A stretch of DNA of 52,017 nt from Schlegelella_A sp038258415. Lineage in GTDB: Bacteria > Pseudomonadota > Gammaproteobacteria > Burkholderiales > Burkholderiaceae_C. The notes below the pieces were generated by a model. That model was not told where the DNA came from. It did not search any database and saw only the letters and a program-made list of their open reading frames with translations. Both the position numbers and the translations under genes were made by a program. Shown here piece after piece: positions 17,702 to 26,295 of this stretch (position 1 is its first letter; each line of letters begins with the position of its first letter). The stretch lies in the NCBI GenBank assembly GCA_038258415.1, contig JBBSPY010000002.1, positions 1 to 52,017 on the forward strand, written 5' to 3'.

Positions 17702-19362
17702 CCACGGCGCCGACGATCGGCATCTTCGACCGCGATCTTGACAAGACCGCCGCGAACTTCGTCGCCCTCTCGCCGGTGAGCTTCGTCGAGCGCAGCGGCG
17801 AGGTGTTCGGCGATCTCGAGTCGATTGTTCACGGCGCCCGGCGCTACATCTGGCGCGAGACGCGCGAGCGATCGTCACGGCTGGCAGCGGCGCTCGCCTC
17901 CCTCGGCGTCGGCCGCGGCACGACCGTGAGCACGATGCTGCACAACACGCCCGAGATGGTCGAGGCGCACTACGCCGTGCCGTCGCTCAACGCCGTCCTC
18001 AACACGCTGAACACGAGGCTCGACGCGCCGCTCCTGGCCTGGCAGATGAATCACTGCGAGAGCGCCGTCCTGATCACCGACCGCGAGCTGTCGCCGACGA
18101 TGCGCGTCGCGCTCGCCATCCTGCGCGACGAGCATCGGCGCGACGTGCACGTGATCGACGTCTGCGACCGCGAATTCGACGGGCCGGGCGAGCCTCTCGG
18201 CGCGCACGAGTACGAGTCGCTGCTCGCCGCGCACAAGCCGCTCGCGCGCCTCGGCGGCCCGAAGGACGAGTGGGACGCGATCGCCGTGTCGTACACATCG
18301 GGCACCACCGGCGATCCGAAAGGGGTCGTCACCCACCACCGCGGCGCGTACCTCAACGCGGTCTGCAATGCAGCGACCTGGACCATGCCGCACTTTCCAC
18401 GCTACCTGTGGACGCTGCCGATGTTCCACTGCAACGGGTGGTGCTTCCCATGGACGGTGGCGATGCTCGGCGGCGTCCACGTGTGCCTGCGCAAGGTCGA
18501 GGCTGCGACGATCCTCGACGCGATCCGCATCGAGCGCGTCGACCACTACTGCGCCGCTCCGATCGTGCACAACCTGCTCGTCGCCGCGCCGGACGCGATG
18601 CGGTCCGGCATCGATCACACGGTGCGGGCGATGGTCGCCGGCGCGGCGCCGCCGGCCTCGATGATCGAGGGCATGGCGCGAATCGGCTTCGATCTCACCC
18701 ACGTCTACGGCCTGACCGAGGTCTACGGCCCGGCGAGCGTCGCGGTCAAGCGCCCGCAGTGGTCGACGGAGTCGGTCCCCGAGCAGGCGCGCCTCAACGG
18801 CCGGCAGGGCGTTCGCTACGCGCTCGAGGAAGGCATGACCGTGGTCGACCCGGAGACGATGCGCGAGGTGCCGGCCGACGGCCAGACGATGGGCGAGATC
18901 GTCTTTCGCGGCAACATTGTCATGAAGGGCTACCTGAAGAACCCGAAGGCAACGGCCGATGCGCTGGCCGGCGGCTGGTTCCACAGTGGCGACCTCGCCG
19001 TCCTCGAGGCCGACCGCTACGTGAAGATCCGCGACCGCAGCAAGGACGTGATCATCTCCGGCGGCGAGAACATCAGCTCGATCGAGGTCGAGGACGCGTT
19101 GTACCGGCACCCCGCGGTGCTGGCCTGCGCCGTGGTCGCCAGGCCCGATCCGAAGTGGGGCGAGACGCCGCTCGCGTTTGTCGAAGTGAGGCCGGGTGCC
19201 GAGGTCGACGCGGCGACGCTGGTCGCCCACTGCAGGTCGCTGCTCGCAGGCTACAAGGTGCCGCGCGAGATCCGCTTCGAGCCGATTCCGAAGACATCGA
19301 CCGGCAAGATCCAGAAGTTCCAGTTGCGCGAGCGAGCCCGCTCGTCGTCCGCCACCGATTGA
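17698..19362 (+). CDS. AMP-forming acyl-CoA synthetase
   Basis: A 554-residue ANL-superfamily ligase that should activate a carboxylic acid with ATP and CoA. The P-loop 'YTSGTTGDPKGV' lies at 199-210, then 'HVYGLTEVYGP', 'GWFHSGDLAVLEADRYVKI' and 'RSKDVIISGGENIS'. The C-terminal catalytic lysine is in 'TSTGKIQKF'. Blocks such as 'PMFHCNGWCFPW' place it with the medium/short-chain and aryl acyl-CoA ligases related to plant AAE proteins and methylthiopropionate-CoA ligases; the substrate is not determined. The start overlaps the metY stop (ATGA), and the crotonase gene follows after 13 bp. Confidence 0.93.
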   Translation: MTTAPTIGIFDRDLDKTAANFVALSPVSFVERSGEVFGDLESIVHGARRYIWRETRERSSRLAAALASLGVGRGTTVSTMLHNTPEMVEAHYAVPSLNAVLNTLNTRLDAPLLAWQMNHCESAVLITDRELSPTMRVALAILRDEHRRDVHVIDVCDREFDGPGEPLGAHEYESLLAAHKPLARLGGPKDEWDAIAVSYTSGTTGDPKGVVTHHRGAYLNAVCNAATWTMPHFPRYLWTLPMFHCNGWCFPWTVAMLGGVHVCLRKVEAATILDAIRIERVDHYCAAPIVHNLLVAAPDAMRSGIDHTVRAMVAGAAPPASMIEGMARIGFDLTHVYGLTEVYGPASVAVKRPQWSTESVPEQARLNGRQGVRYALEEGMTVVDPETMREVPADGQTMGEIVFRGNIVMKGYLKNPKATADALAGGWFHSGDLAVLEADRYVKIRDRSKDVIISGGENISSIEVEDALYRHPAVLACAVVARPDPKWGETPLAFVEVRPGAEVDAATLVAHCRSLLAGYKVPREIRFEPIPKTSTGKIQKFQLRERARSSSATD

Positions 19363-19375
19363 GGAGAACTCCGAC

Positions 19376-20179
19376 ATGGACGCATCCACGCAGGACACCC
19401 CGTACGTCGACGTTGCACGCGACGCGCGCGGCGTCGTCACATTGACGCTCGACCGGCCCGCCTCGTTCAACGCGCTCAGCGAGCAGATGCTGGCCGCGCT
19501 GCAGCAAGCGCTCGACGACGTTGCCGCCGACACGAGCGTGCGGGTCGTCGTCATCGCCGCGCAGGGCAGGGCGTTCTCCGCCGGGCACGACCTCAAGCAG
19601 ATGCGAGCCGAGCCGTCGCGCGCCTACTACGAGCAACTGTTCGCGCAGTGCTCGCGGATGATGATGACGCTGCAGGCGTTGCCGGTGCCGGTCATCGCCA
19701 AGGTTCAGGGAATCGCGACGGCGGCTGGCTGCCAGCTCGTGGCCGCGTGCGACCTCGCGGTCGCCGCGAAATCGGCCCGCTTTGCCGTCAGCGGCGTCAA
19801 CCTGGGCCTTTTCTGTTCGTCTCCGAGCGTGCCGCTCTCGCGCAACCTGCTCCGCAAGCCCGCGTTCGAGATGCTGGTCACCGGGGAGTTCGTCTCGGCC
19901 GACGAGGCGAAGGCCAAGGGACTCGTCAACCGCGTTGCCGATTCCGACGCCCCCGAGTCGCTCGACGCCGAGGTCGAATCCCTCGTCGCGGCGATCGTCG
20001 CCAAGCCGCGCGTCGCCATCGCGATGGGCAAGGCGCTGTTCTACCGTCAGCTCGAGCGGAGCGAATCGCAGGCCTACGACGACGCCGGCCGCACCATGGC
20101 GGCGAACATGATGGAGCCGTCTGCGCTCGAAGGCGTGCAGGCCTTCATCGACAAGCGCCAGCCCGACTGGCCGCGCTGA
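19376..20179 (+). CDS. crotonase-family protein, ECHDC3-like, both catalytic Glu missing
   Basis: A 267-residue crotonase-fold protein. The oxyanion-hole segments 'FSAGHDLKQM' (67-76) and 'GIATAAGCQLVAACD' (112-126) are present. In true enoyl-CoA hydratases the catalytic glutamates sit in 'GGCEL' and 'PE.LLG'; here the matching residues are Gln120 and Gly140. The blocks 'ATAAGCQLVA.CD' and 'GLFCSSP' are those of the ECHDC3 branch, whose activity is not well defined, so plain hydratase activity is doubtful. ATG 19376 follows GAGGAG with good spacing. It is the last gene of the metY/acyl-CoA synthetase run. Confidence 0.9.
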   Translation: MDASTQDTPYVDVARDARGVVTLTLDRPASFNALSEQMLAALQQALDDVAADTSVRVVVIAAQGRAFSAGHDLKQMRAEPSRAYYEQLFAQCSRMMMTLQALPVPVIAKVQGIATAAGCQLVAACDLAVAAKSARFAVSGVNLGLFCSSPSVPLSRNLLRKPAFEMLVTGEFVSADEAKAKGLVNRVADSDAPESLDAEVESLVAAIVAKPRVAIAMGKALFYRQLERSESQAYDDAGRTMAANMMEPSALEGVQAFIDKRQPDWPR

Positions 20180-20195
20180 CCGCGCCCACCGACTC

Positions 20196-20966
20196 CTACA
20201 TCGAAGCGGTGAAGCCGCCGTCGACGTACAGGAGGTGGCCCGTCACGTAGCTCGCGGCGTCCGACGCGAGAAAGATGCAGGCGCCGGCGAGCTCGTCCGG
20301 CGAGCCCCACCGGCCGGCAGGGGTGCGCTGCGCGAGCCAGGCGTCGAAGGCGGCGTCGGCCGCCAGCGGTTCGGTGAGGTCCGTCTTGAAGAAGCCCGGC
20401 GCAACGGCGTTGACCCGGATGCCGTGCGGCGCAAGTTCAACGGCGAGCCCGCGCGTGAGCATCGCCAGACCGCCCTTGCTCGCGGCATACGCGGTGATCG
20501 TCGGGCGACCCAGCAGCGACGTCACCGAGCACGTGTTGACGATCGCTCCGCGTCCTCGCGCCTTCATGCCCGGGACGACGGCCCGCGCCAGGTAGAACGC
20601 CGCGTCCAGGTTGGTCGAGATCACGGCGCGCCAGGCCTCGTCGGTCAGCTCGTCGACGGGCGCCCGGCGGGTGATCCCGGCGTTGTTGACGAGGATGTCG
20701 ATGGCGCCGTAGGTCGCGAGCGTCGACTCGACCCCCGCTCGCACCGCGTCGGAGTCGGCGGCATCGAACGGCGCTTTTCCGGCGCGCAGTCCGGCGACGG
20801 TGAGCGCAGCGACGGCGGCGTCGAGCTTGGCCTCGTCGCGTCCGTTGAGGACGACCGTCGCGCCCGCTTCTGCCAGACCGCGCGCCATCGCCAGGCCGAG
20901 GCCGGATCCGCCGCCCGTGACGAGCGCGACGCGGCCCGTCAGGTCGAAGCGCTGCATCGCGTTCAT
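20196..20966 (-). CDS. SDR oxidoreductase, gluconate-5-dehydrogenase-like
   Basis: A 256-residue classical short-chain dehydrogenase. The cofactor loop 'VTGGGSGLGLAMA' lies near residues 16-28, 'NNAG' near 93, the catalytic Ser in 'NTCSVTSLLG', and 'YAASK' gives Tyr and Lys. 'LTGRVALVTGG' plus 'RVNAVAPGFFKTDLTE' resembles gluconate 5-dehydrogenases and 3-oxoacyl reductases; substrate is open. ATG 20966-20964 overlaps the stop of the hydroxyacid dehydrogenase (ATGA), making it the last gene of the ETF-QO operon. Confidence 0.9.
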   Translation of the reverse strand: MNAMQRFDLTGRVALVTGGGSGLGLAMARGLAEAGATVVLNGRDEAKLDAAVAALTVAGLRAGKAPFDAADSDAVRAGVESTLATYGAIDILVNNAGITRRAPVDELTDEAWRAVISTNLDAAFYLARAVVPGMKARGRGAIVNTCSVTSLLGRPTITAYAASKGGLAMLTRGLAVELAPHGIRVNAVAPGFFKTDLTEPLAADAAFDAWLAQRTPAGRWGSPDELAGACIFLASDAASYVTGHLLYVDGGFTASM

Positions 20967-21913
20967 CGGACCGGCGTCAGCAAGGGCTTGCCGGCGAAGT
21001 GGGCGACAAGGTTGCCGAATGCGAGGTCGTGCATCGCCTGTCGTGTCTGCTGCGTGGCGCTGCCGATGTGCGGCGTCAGCACGACGTTGTCGAGCCCGAA
21101 CAGTTCGGGCGGCACATCGGGCTCGCGCTCGAACACGTCGAGCGCGGCGCCGGCGATCGTCCCGTCCTTCAGGGCGCGGACGAGGGCAGCCTCGTCGACG
21201 ACCGAACCGCGGGCGACGTTGACGAGGTAGCCGCCCGGGCCGAGGGCGGACAGGACCTTGGCATCGATGAGCTTGCGCGTCGCCTCGCCGCCCGGCGTGA
21301 TGACCACGAGGAAATCGACCTCCTTCGCCAGCGCCTCGGCATTCGGCAGATAGCGGTGGTGGCTGTCGGCGCGCCGGTGGCGCGCGGTGTACGCGATCGA
21401 CATGCCGAACGCCTCGGCACGCTTCGCGATCGCCTGGCCGATGCGGCCGAGGCCGACGATGCCCATGCGAGCGCCGCTCACCTTGCGCGCCAGCGGCATG
21501 GCCCCCTTGGCCTTCCAGTCGCCGCGGCGGATGTAGGCGTCGGCCTGCGGCAGGCGCCGCGCGACGGCGAGCACGAGCGCCATCGCCAGGTCGGCAACCT
21601 CGTCGTTGAGAACCTCGGGCGTGTTGGTCACGGCGATGCCGCGCTCGCGAGCGGCGGCGACGTCGACGCCGTCGTAGCCGACGCCGAACACCGAGATGAT
21701 CTCGAGCGCCGGCAGCTGCTCCATCAGCTCGCGCGTCACCTTCGACTCGCCGCTGGCGGCGATGGCACGAATCTTCGGCGCGACGGCGGCAAACGCCGCC
21801 GGATCGGTTTCGTGCAGCCTGTCGTGAACACGGTAGGCGCCGTCGAGCGCCTGCATCATCGGCGGCCACAGGCGGGCCGCGACGAGCACGTCGGGCCTGG
21901 CGGGATCGGTCAT
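20963..21913 (-). CDS. D-isomer-specific 2-hydroxyacid dehydrogenase
   Basis: A 316-residue NAD(P)-dependent dehydrogenase that should reduce a 2-oxo acid such as glyoxylate, hydroxypyruvate or 2-ketogluconate. The Rossmann block 'MGIVGLGRIGQAIAKRAEAF' is followed by the catalytic Arg ('NVARGSVVDE'), Glu ('DVFEREP') and His ('TPHIGSAT'). ATG 21913-21911 overlaps the PhyH stop and has AGGAG about nine bases upstream. The 2-hydroxyacid substrate could fit the hydroxylase before it, but that is inference. Confidence 0.92.
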   Translation of the reverse strand: MTDPARPDVLVAARLWPPMMQALDGAYRVHDRLHETDPAAFAAVAPKIRAIAASGESKVTRELMEQLPALEIISVFGVGYDGVDVAAARERGIAVTNTPEVLNDEVADLAMALVLAVARRLPQADAYIRRGDWKAKGAMPLARKVSGARMGIVGLGRIGQAIAKRAEAFGMSIAYTARHRRADSHHRYLPNAEALAKEVDFLVVITPGGEATRKLIDAKVLSALGPGGYLVNVARGSVVDEAALVRALKDGTIAGAALDVFEREPDVPPELFGLDNVVLTPHIGSATQQTRQAMHDLAFGNLVAHFAGKPLLTPVR

Positions 21914-22605
21914 GCGGCGAATCTCCTGAGTCGACCGGCGCGGCTGCACCTGGCGCCGGGTTGATGTGGCACGAAACGCATCTCGAGGCTGGTGCGGTCG
22001 CGCGTCATGTGCGGCGCGACGTGGGTGCGGTGCACGACGTCGCCGGCGAAGACGAGGGCGTCTCCGGCGTCGAGCACCGGGCGCCACGCCGCGGCCGGAT
22101 CCCGGGAGGCGAACGCGCCGAGCGCGAACGGATCGAGCGCCTGCGAATCCGGCGTCCGCGCGAGTTCGAGCCCCGGCGCGTCGTCGCCGCACGGGGACAG
22201 CGCGATCCAGCAGGTCAGCATCGGCAGCAGACCTTCGGTCGCCGTCGAGGCGCTCGCGCCGCGCCCCAGGGCGCCGTCCTGGTGCCATCCGTGCGGGGCG
22301 TGTCGCGCCGGGTATCGCTGCGGCGCGTACTGGCGGCGGACCCAGCAGGCGTCCACGGCGATGGCCACTTCGGCGCCGATTCGTCGCCGCGTCGATGCGG
22401 TCCGCGCCGCTCGCCAGGCGATCGCGGCGATGGCGTCGGCGGTCAACGCCGGCACCGCGTCGAGCCGCAGCGACGATGCCCATGGCACGAAGCCGGCACC
22501 GTCCCGCGTCGTCCAGGCCGGGTGCGCATCGATCGCGGCTCGCCAGCGCGCCAGCGTCGCCGCGTCGACCGCGCCGCGGACCAGGCAAGCGCCGCCGCCT
22601 GCCAT
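21910..22605 (-). CDS. phytanoyl-CoA dioxygenase (PhyH) family protein
   Basis: A 231-residue Fe(II)/2-oxoglutarate dioxygenase candidate. The iron ligands appear as His108-x-Asp110 in 'GWHQDGA' and a distal His in 'DVVHRTHVAPH' (192 or 195), with an arginine in 'TRDRTSLEMRF' to bind 2-oxoglutarate. 'GDALVFAGDVVHRTH' is the usual second half of the barrel. The substrate cannot be told. The start ATG 22605 shares a base with the ETF-QO stop (TGATG), and the end overlaps the next gene, so it sits inside a tightly coupled operon. Confidence 0.82.
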   Translation of the reverse strand: MAGGGACLVRGAVDAATLARWRAAIDAHPAWTTRDGAGFVPWASSLRLDAVPALTADAIAAIAWRAARTASTRRRIGAEVAIAVDACWVRRQYAPQRYPARHAPHGWHQDGALGRGASASTATEGLLPMLTCWIALSPCGDDAPGLELARTPDSQALDPFALGAFASRDPAAAWRPVLDAGDALVFAGDVVHRTHVAPHMTRDRTSLEMRFVPHQPGARCSRAGRLRRFAA

Positions 22606-24287
22606 CACATCCCCACGTAGTTCGGGCCGCCGCCGCCTTCGGGAACGACCCAGACGATGTTCTGCGTCGGGTCCTTGATGTCGCAGGTCTTGCAGTGGAT
22701 GCAGTTCTGCGCGTTGATCTGCAGCCGCTCCTTGCCGCCCTCCTCGACGAACTCGTACACCGCCGCCGGGCAGTACCGGCTTTCCGGCCCGGCGTATTTT
22801 GCAAGGTTGACCTGCACGGGTACCGCAGTGTCCTTCAGCGTCAGGTGCGGCGGCTGGTTCTCGGCGTGGTTGGTGTTGCTGACGAAAACGCTCGACAGGC
22901 GGTCGAACGTGAGCTTGCCGTCGGGTTTGGGGTAGAGGATCTTCTCGCACTCGACGGCGGGCTTGAGGTAGAGATGGTCGGCCTTGTCTCGGTGGATCGT
23001 CCACGGCGGCGCCTGGAATCCCACCTTGGGCAGCAGCCACTGCTCGATGCCGGTCATCAGCGTGGCCGTCGTCCGGCCCTTCTTGAACCACTGCTTGAAG
23101 TTGCGCGAGCGGTCGAGCTCGGCATGCAGCCAGCTCGAGTCGAACGCAGTCGGGTAGGCCGACAGCTCGTCGCGCGAGCGGCCGGCGGCAATGGCATCGA
23201 AGGCCGCCTCGGCCGCGAGCATGCCGGTCTTGATCGCCGCGTGGCTGCCCTTGATGCGACTGGCGTTGAGGTAGCCGGCCTCGCAGCCGACCAGCGCGCC
23301 GCCGGGGAACACGGTCTTCGGCAGCGACAGGATGCCGCCCGCCGTGATGGAGCGCGCGCCATAGCCGAGCCGCTTGCCGCCTTCGAGGATGGTGCGGATC
23401 GACGGGTGCGTCTTCCAGCGCTGGAACTCCTCGAACGGGCTCAGCCACGGGTTCGCGTAGTCGAGCCCGACGACGAAGCCGAGCTCGACCTGGCCGTTGC
23501 CCAAGTGGTAGAGGAACGACCCGCCGTAGGTTGCCGGATCGAGCGGCCAACCTGCGGTGTGGACGACCCGCCCCGGCCTGGCCTGCTCCGGCGTCACCTC
23601 CCACAGCTCCTTGAGGCCAATCGCGTAGCTCTGCGGGTCTTTTCCGGCATCGAGCTGGAACTTGGCGATGAGCTGGCGACCCAGGCTGCCGCGCGAGCCT
23701 TCGGCGAAGACGGTGTACTTCGCGTGCAGCTCCATGCCGAGCTGGAAGTCGCCCGTGTGCTCGCCGTCCTTGCCGACGCCCAGATTGCCGGTGGAGACGC
23801 CCTTGACCGCGCCCTGGTCGTCGTAGAGCACCTCGGCCGCCGGGAACCCCGCGAAGATCTCGACGCCGAGCGCCTCGGCCTGCTGCGCCATCCACCGGAC
23901 GACGTTGCCGAGGCTGACGACGTAGTTGCCGTGGTTCCTGAAGCAGTCGGGGAGGAAGAAGTCGGGTGTCTGTTTCTCGCCGGTTTCGTCGAGGAAGAGG
24001 AAGCGGTCCTCGGTCACCGGTTGCTCGAGCGGCGCGCCGTCGGCCTTCCAGTTCGGCAGCAGCTCCGTGATGGCGCGCGGATCCATGATCGCACCGGAGA
24101 GGATGTGTGCGCCCGGCTCGGAGCCCTTCTCGAGGACGACGACCGACACCTCCTTCTGTCGCTCCACAGCGAGCTGCTTCAGGCGGATCGCCGTGGCCAG
24201 GCCCGCCGCGCCGGCGCCCACGATCACGACGTCGTACTCCATCGCTTCGCGCGGGCCGTGCTGGGCGAGGGTCTCGTCAGGTGACAT
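22605..24287 (-). CDS. electron transfer flavoprotein-ubiquinone oxidoreductase
   Basis: A 560-residue membrane-associated enzyme passing electrons from ETF, fed by acyl-CoA and amine dehydrogenases, to ubiquinone. The FAD loop 'VVIVGAGAAGLATAIRLK' lies at about 20-37. 'AEGSRGSLGRQL' and 'GCEAGYLNASRIKG' are family blocks. The 4Fe-4S cysteines are in 'SRYCPAAVYEF' and 'NCIHCKTCDIKDP' near the C-terminus. Length matches the family. ATG 24287 is used, but no clear ribosome site precedes it and ATG 24242 (just before the FAD strand) is possible. ETF subunit genes are not in the window. Confidence 0.95.
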   Translation of the reverse strand: MSPDETLAQHGPREAMEYDVVIVGAGAAGLATAIRLKQLAVERQKEVSVVVLEKGSEPGAHILSGAIMDPRAITELLPNWKADGAPLEQPVTEDRFLFLDETGEKQTPDFFLPDCFRNHGNYVVSLGNVVRWMAQQAEALGVEIFAGFPAAEVLYDDQGAVKGVSTGNLGVGKDGEHTGDFQLGMELHAKYTVFAEGSRGSLGRQLIAKFQLDAGKDPQSYAIGLKELWEVTPEQARPGRVVHTAGWPLDPATYGGSFLYHLGNGQVELGFVVGLDYANPWLSPFEEFQRWKTHPSIRTILEGGKRLGYGARSITAGGILSLPKTVFPGGALVGCEAGYLNASRIKGSHAAIKTGMLAAEAAFDAIAAGRSRDELSAYPTAFDSSWLHAELDRSRNFKQWFKKGRTTATLMTGIEQWLLPKVGFQAPPWTIHRDKADHLYLKPAVECEKILYPKPDGKLTFDRLSSVFVSNTNHAENQPPHLTLKDTAVPVQVNLAKYAGPESRYCPAAVYEFVEEGGKERLQINAQNCIHCKTCDIKDPTQNIVWVVPEGGGGPNYVGM

Positions 24288-24354
24288 GGAGGGCGTGAAT
24301 CTCGCGTGGCTAAACTGCGATCGATTCTAGGAGCCCGGACTTTTCCACTTCACC

Positions 24355-25137
24355 ATGAGCTACAGCATCGACCTTTCCGGCCGCGTGGCCTTCGTCACTG
24401 GCGCCTCGAGCGGCCTGGGCGCGCAGTTCGCTCGGGTGCTCGCCGAGGCGGGCGCCGCGGTGGTGCTCGCCGGACGCCGCGTCGAGCGGCTGAAGACGCT
24501 GCGCGCCGAGATCGAGGGCAACGGCGGCGACGCCCATGTCGTCGCCCTCGACGTGACCGACCACGACGGCATCAAGTCGGCGGTGGCCCACGCCGAGACC
24601 GAGATGGGCACGATCGACATCCTCGTCAACAACTCGGGCGTTGCGACGACGCAAAAGCTCGTCGACGTCACGACCGACGACTTCGACTACATCTTCGACG
24701 TCAACGTGCGTGGGGCGTTCTTCGTCGCGCAGGAGGTCGGCAAGCGGATGATCGCGCGCTCGCAGGGCGCGGCACCGGGAACGTTCACCGGCGGGCGCAT
24801 CGTCAACATCGCATCGGTCGCGGGCCTCCGGCCGCTCGGCCGGATCGGCGCGTACGCGATCAGCAAGGCGGCCGTCGTGCACATGACCAAGGCGATGGCG
24901 CTCGAGTGGGGCCGCTACGGGATCAACGTCAACGCGATCTGCCCGGGCTACATCGACACCGAGATCAACCATCACCAGTGGCAGACCGAGCACGGCAAGC
25001 GCTTCATCGAGACGACGCCGAGGAAGCGCATCGGCGCGCCGAAGGACCTCGATGCCGTGCTCCTCATGTTGTGCGCCAACGAGAGCCATTTCGTCAACGG
25101 CGCCGTGATCCAGGCCGACGACGGCTTCGGAATCTGA
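24355..25137 (+). CDS. SDR family oxidoreductase
   Basis: A 260-residue classical short-chain dehydrogenase. The cofactor loop is 'VTGASSGLGAQFA' (about 15-27), then 'NNSG', the catalytic Ser in 'NIASVAGLRP' and 'YAISK' with Tyr/Lys. An NADP-type 'GRRVERL' follows the second strand. Substrate unknown; the nearby ETF-QO, thioesterase and acyl-CoA genes hint at fatty-acid chemistry. It is transcribed divergently from ETF-QO across a 67-bp gap. Confidence 0.9.
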   Translation: MSYSIDLSGRVAFVTGASSGLGAQFARVLAEAGAAVVLAGRRVERLKTLRAEIEGNGGDAHVVALDVTDHDGIKSAVAHAETEMGTIDILVNNSGVATTQKLVDVTTDDFDYIFDVNVRGAFFVAQEVGKRMIARSQGAAPGTFTGGRIVNIASVAGLRPLGRIGAYAISKAAVVHMTKAMALEWGRYGINVNAICPGYIDTEINHHQWQTEHGKRFIETTPRKRIGAPKDLDAVLLMLCANESHFVNGAVIQADDGFGI

Positions 25138-25144
25138 TCGTCGC

Positions 25145-25855
25145 GTGGCGGTGGCGGCAACGTTGAGACCACTTTCGTTGCTCGAGACGCGCGTGCTCGG
25201 CGTGCTGGTCGAGAAGGCGCACACGGTTCCCGACAGCTATCCGCTGTCGCTCAACACGCTCACGCTCGGCTGCAACCAGAAGACGGCGCGCCAGCCGGTG
25301 ATCACGGCGGGCGAGGGCGACGTGCAGGCGACGGTCGATGCGCTGCGGTCGCGTTCGCTGGTGTTCGAGTCGAGCGGCTCGCGCGTCACGCGCTACGAGC
25401 ACAACGCCGGCCGGGCGCTCGGCCTGCCGTCGCAGTCGGTGGCGCTGCTCGCGGTGCTGATGCTGCGCGGCCCGCAGACGACCTCGGAACTGCGGACGAA
25501 CTGCGAGCGGTTGCACCGTTTCGCCGACGGATCGGCCGTCGAGGGCTTCCTCGACGAGCTCGCCTCGCGATCCGCCGACAAGGGCGGCGCGCTCGTCGCG
25601 CGCCTGCCGCGCGCGCCAGGGTCGCGCGAGCCGCGCTGGGCGCACCTGCTCTCCGGCCCGATCGACGCTTCGATCTTGACGGAGCCGGCGGACCGCGACG
25701 GCGTCGGTCGCGGTGGCGACGCCATCCTCGCCGGCGAGATCAACGCGCTCAAGGCACGCCAGGCGGTTGCCGAAGCCGAGATCGCGTCGCTGCGCGACCG
25801 CGTCGAGCGTCTCTGCTCCGAGCTCGGCGTCGCGCTCCCCGACTCGTCCGGCTGA
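25145..25855 (+). CDS. YceH family protein (DUF480)
   Basis: A 236-residue protein of the DUF480/YceH family, which folds as tandem winged helices and has no proven function. The N-terminal block 'LLETRVLGVLVEK' followed by 'PDSYPLSLNTLTLGCNQK' is diagnostic. The second half includes 'LMLRGPQTTSELRTN'. A coiled-coil-like stretch ('AEAEIASLRDRVERLCSEL') ends the protein. It starts at GTG 25145, seven bases after the SDR stop; no ATG is available nearby. Confidence 0.9.
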   Translation: MAVAATLRPLSLLETRVLGVLVEKAHTVPDSYPLSLNTLTLGCNQKTARQPVITAGEGDVQATVDALRSRSLVFESSGSRVTRYEHNAGRALGLPSQSVALLAVLMLRGPQTTSELRTNCERLHRFADGSAVEGFLDELASRSADKGGALVARLPRAPGSREPRWAHLLSGPIDASILTEPADRDGVGRGGDAILAGEINALKARQAVAEAEIASLRDRVERLCSELGVALPDSSG

Positions 25856-25863
25856 GCCCTGCC

Positions 25864-26286
25864 ATGCGACTCGAACTGCCCGAACGCAAGACGCTCACCT
25901 TCGAGATGGTGATCCCCATCCGCTGGGGCGACATGGACGCGATCGGGCACGTCAACAACACGCTGTACTTCCGCTATCTGGAGAGCGTGCGCATCGAGTG
26001 GCTGCACCGCATCCATGGCACGCCGGACGCGGCCGGGGAGGGCCCGGTCATCGTCAACACCTTCTGCAACTTCCTGCGCCAGCTCAAGTACCCTGGCGAC
26101 GTGCTGGCGAAGCACTACGTCTCCGACCCGGGCCGGTCGAGTTTCATGGCGTGGGTGACGCTCGAGCGCACCGACGAGCCCGGCGCGCTGTACGCGACTG
26201 GCGGCGCGAAGACGGTGTGGGTGAACTACCGGGAAGAGAAGAGCGTGCCGTTGCCGGAGGTGGTTCGGGCATTGCTGGAAGGCTGA
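25864..26286 (+). CDS. acyl-CoA thioesterase, 4HBT/YbgC-like
   Basis: A 140-residue hot-dog fold protein. The catalytic block 'RWGDMDAIGHVNNTLYFRYL' has the Asp and the 'GHVNN' motif typical of 4-hydroxybenzoyl-CoA thioesterase-like enzymes. Expected to hydrolyse short or medium acyl-CoAs in the cytoplasm. It is eight bases after the YceH gene and ends nine bases from the convergent EAL-like gene. Confidence 0.9.
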   Translation: MRLELPERKTLTFEMVIPIRWGDMDAIGHVNNTLYFRYLESVRIEWLHRIHGTPDAAGEGPVIVNTFCNFLRQLKYPGDVLAKHYVSDPGRSSFMAWVTLERTDEPGALYATGGAKTVWVNYREEKSVPLPEVVRALLEG

Positions 26287-26295
26287 CGAGCGGCT

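Noticed and set aside
17698..20179. DmdB/DmdD methylthiopropionate pathway beside metY
   Set aside because: The crotonase lacks the catalytic glutamates that DmdD needs and matches ECHDC3 instead, and no DmdC dehydrogenase is present; only a weak link to thiol chemistry remains.
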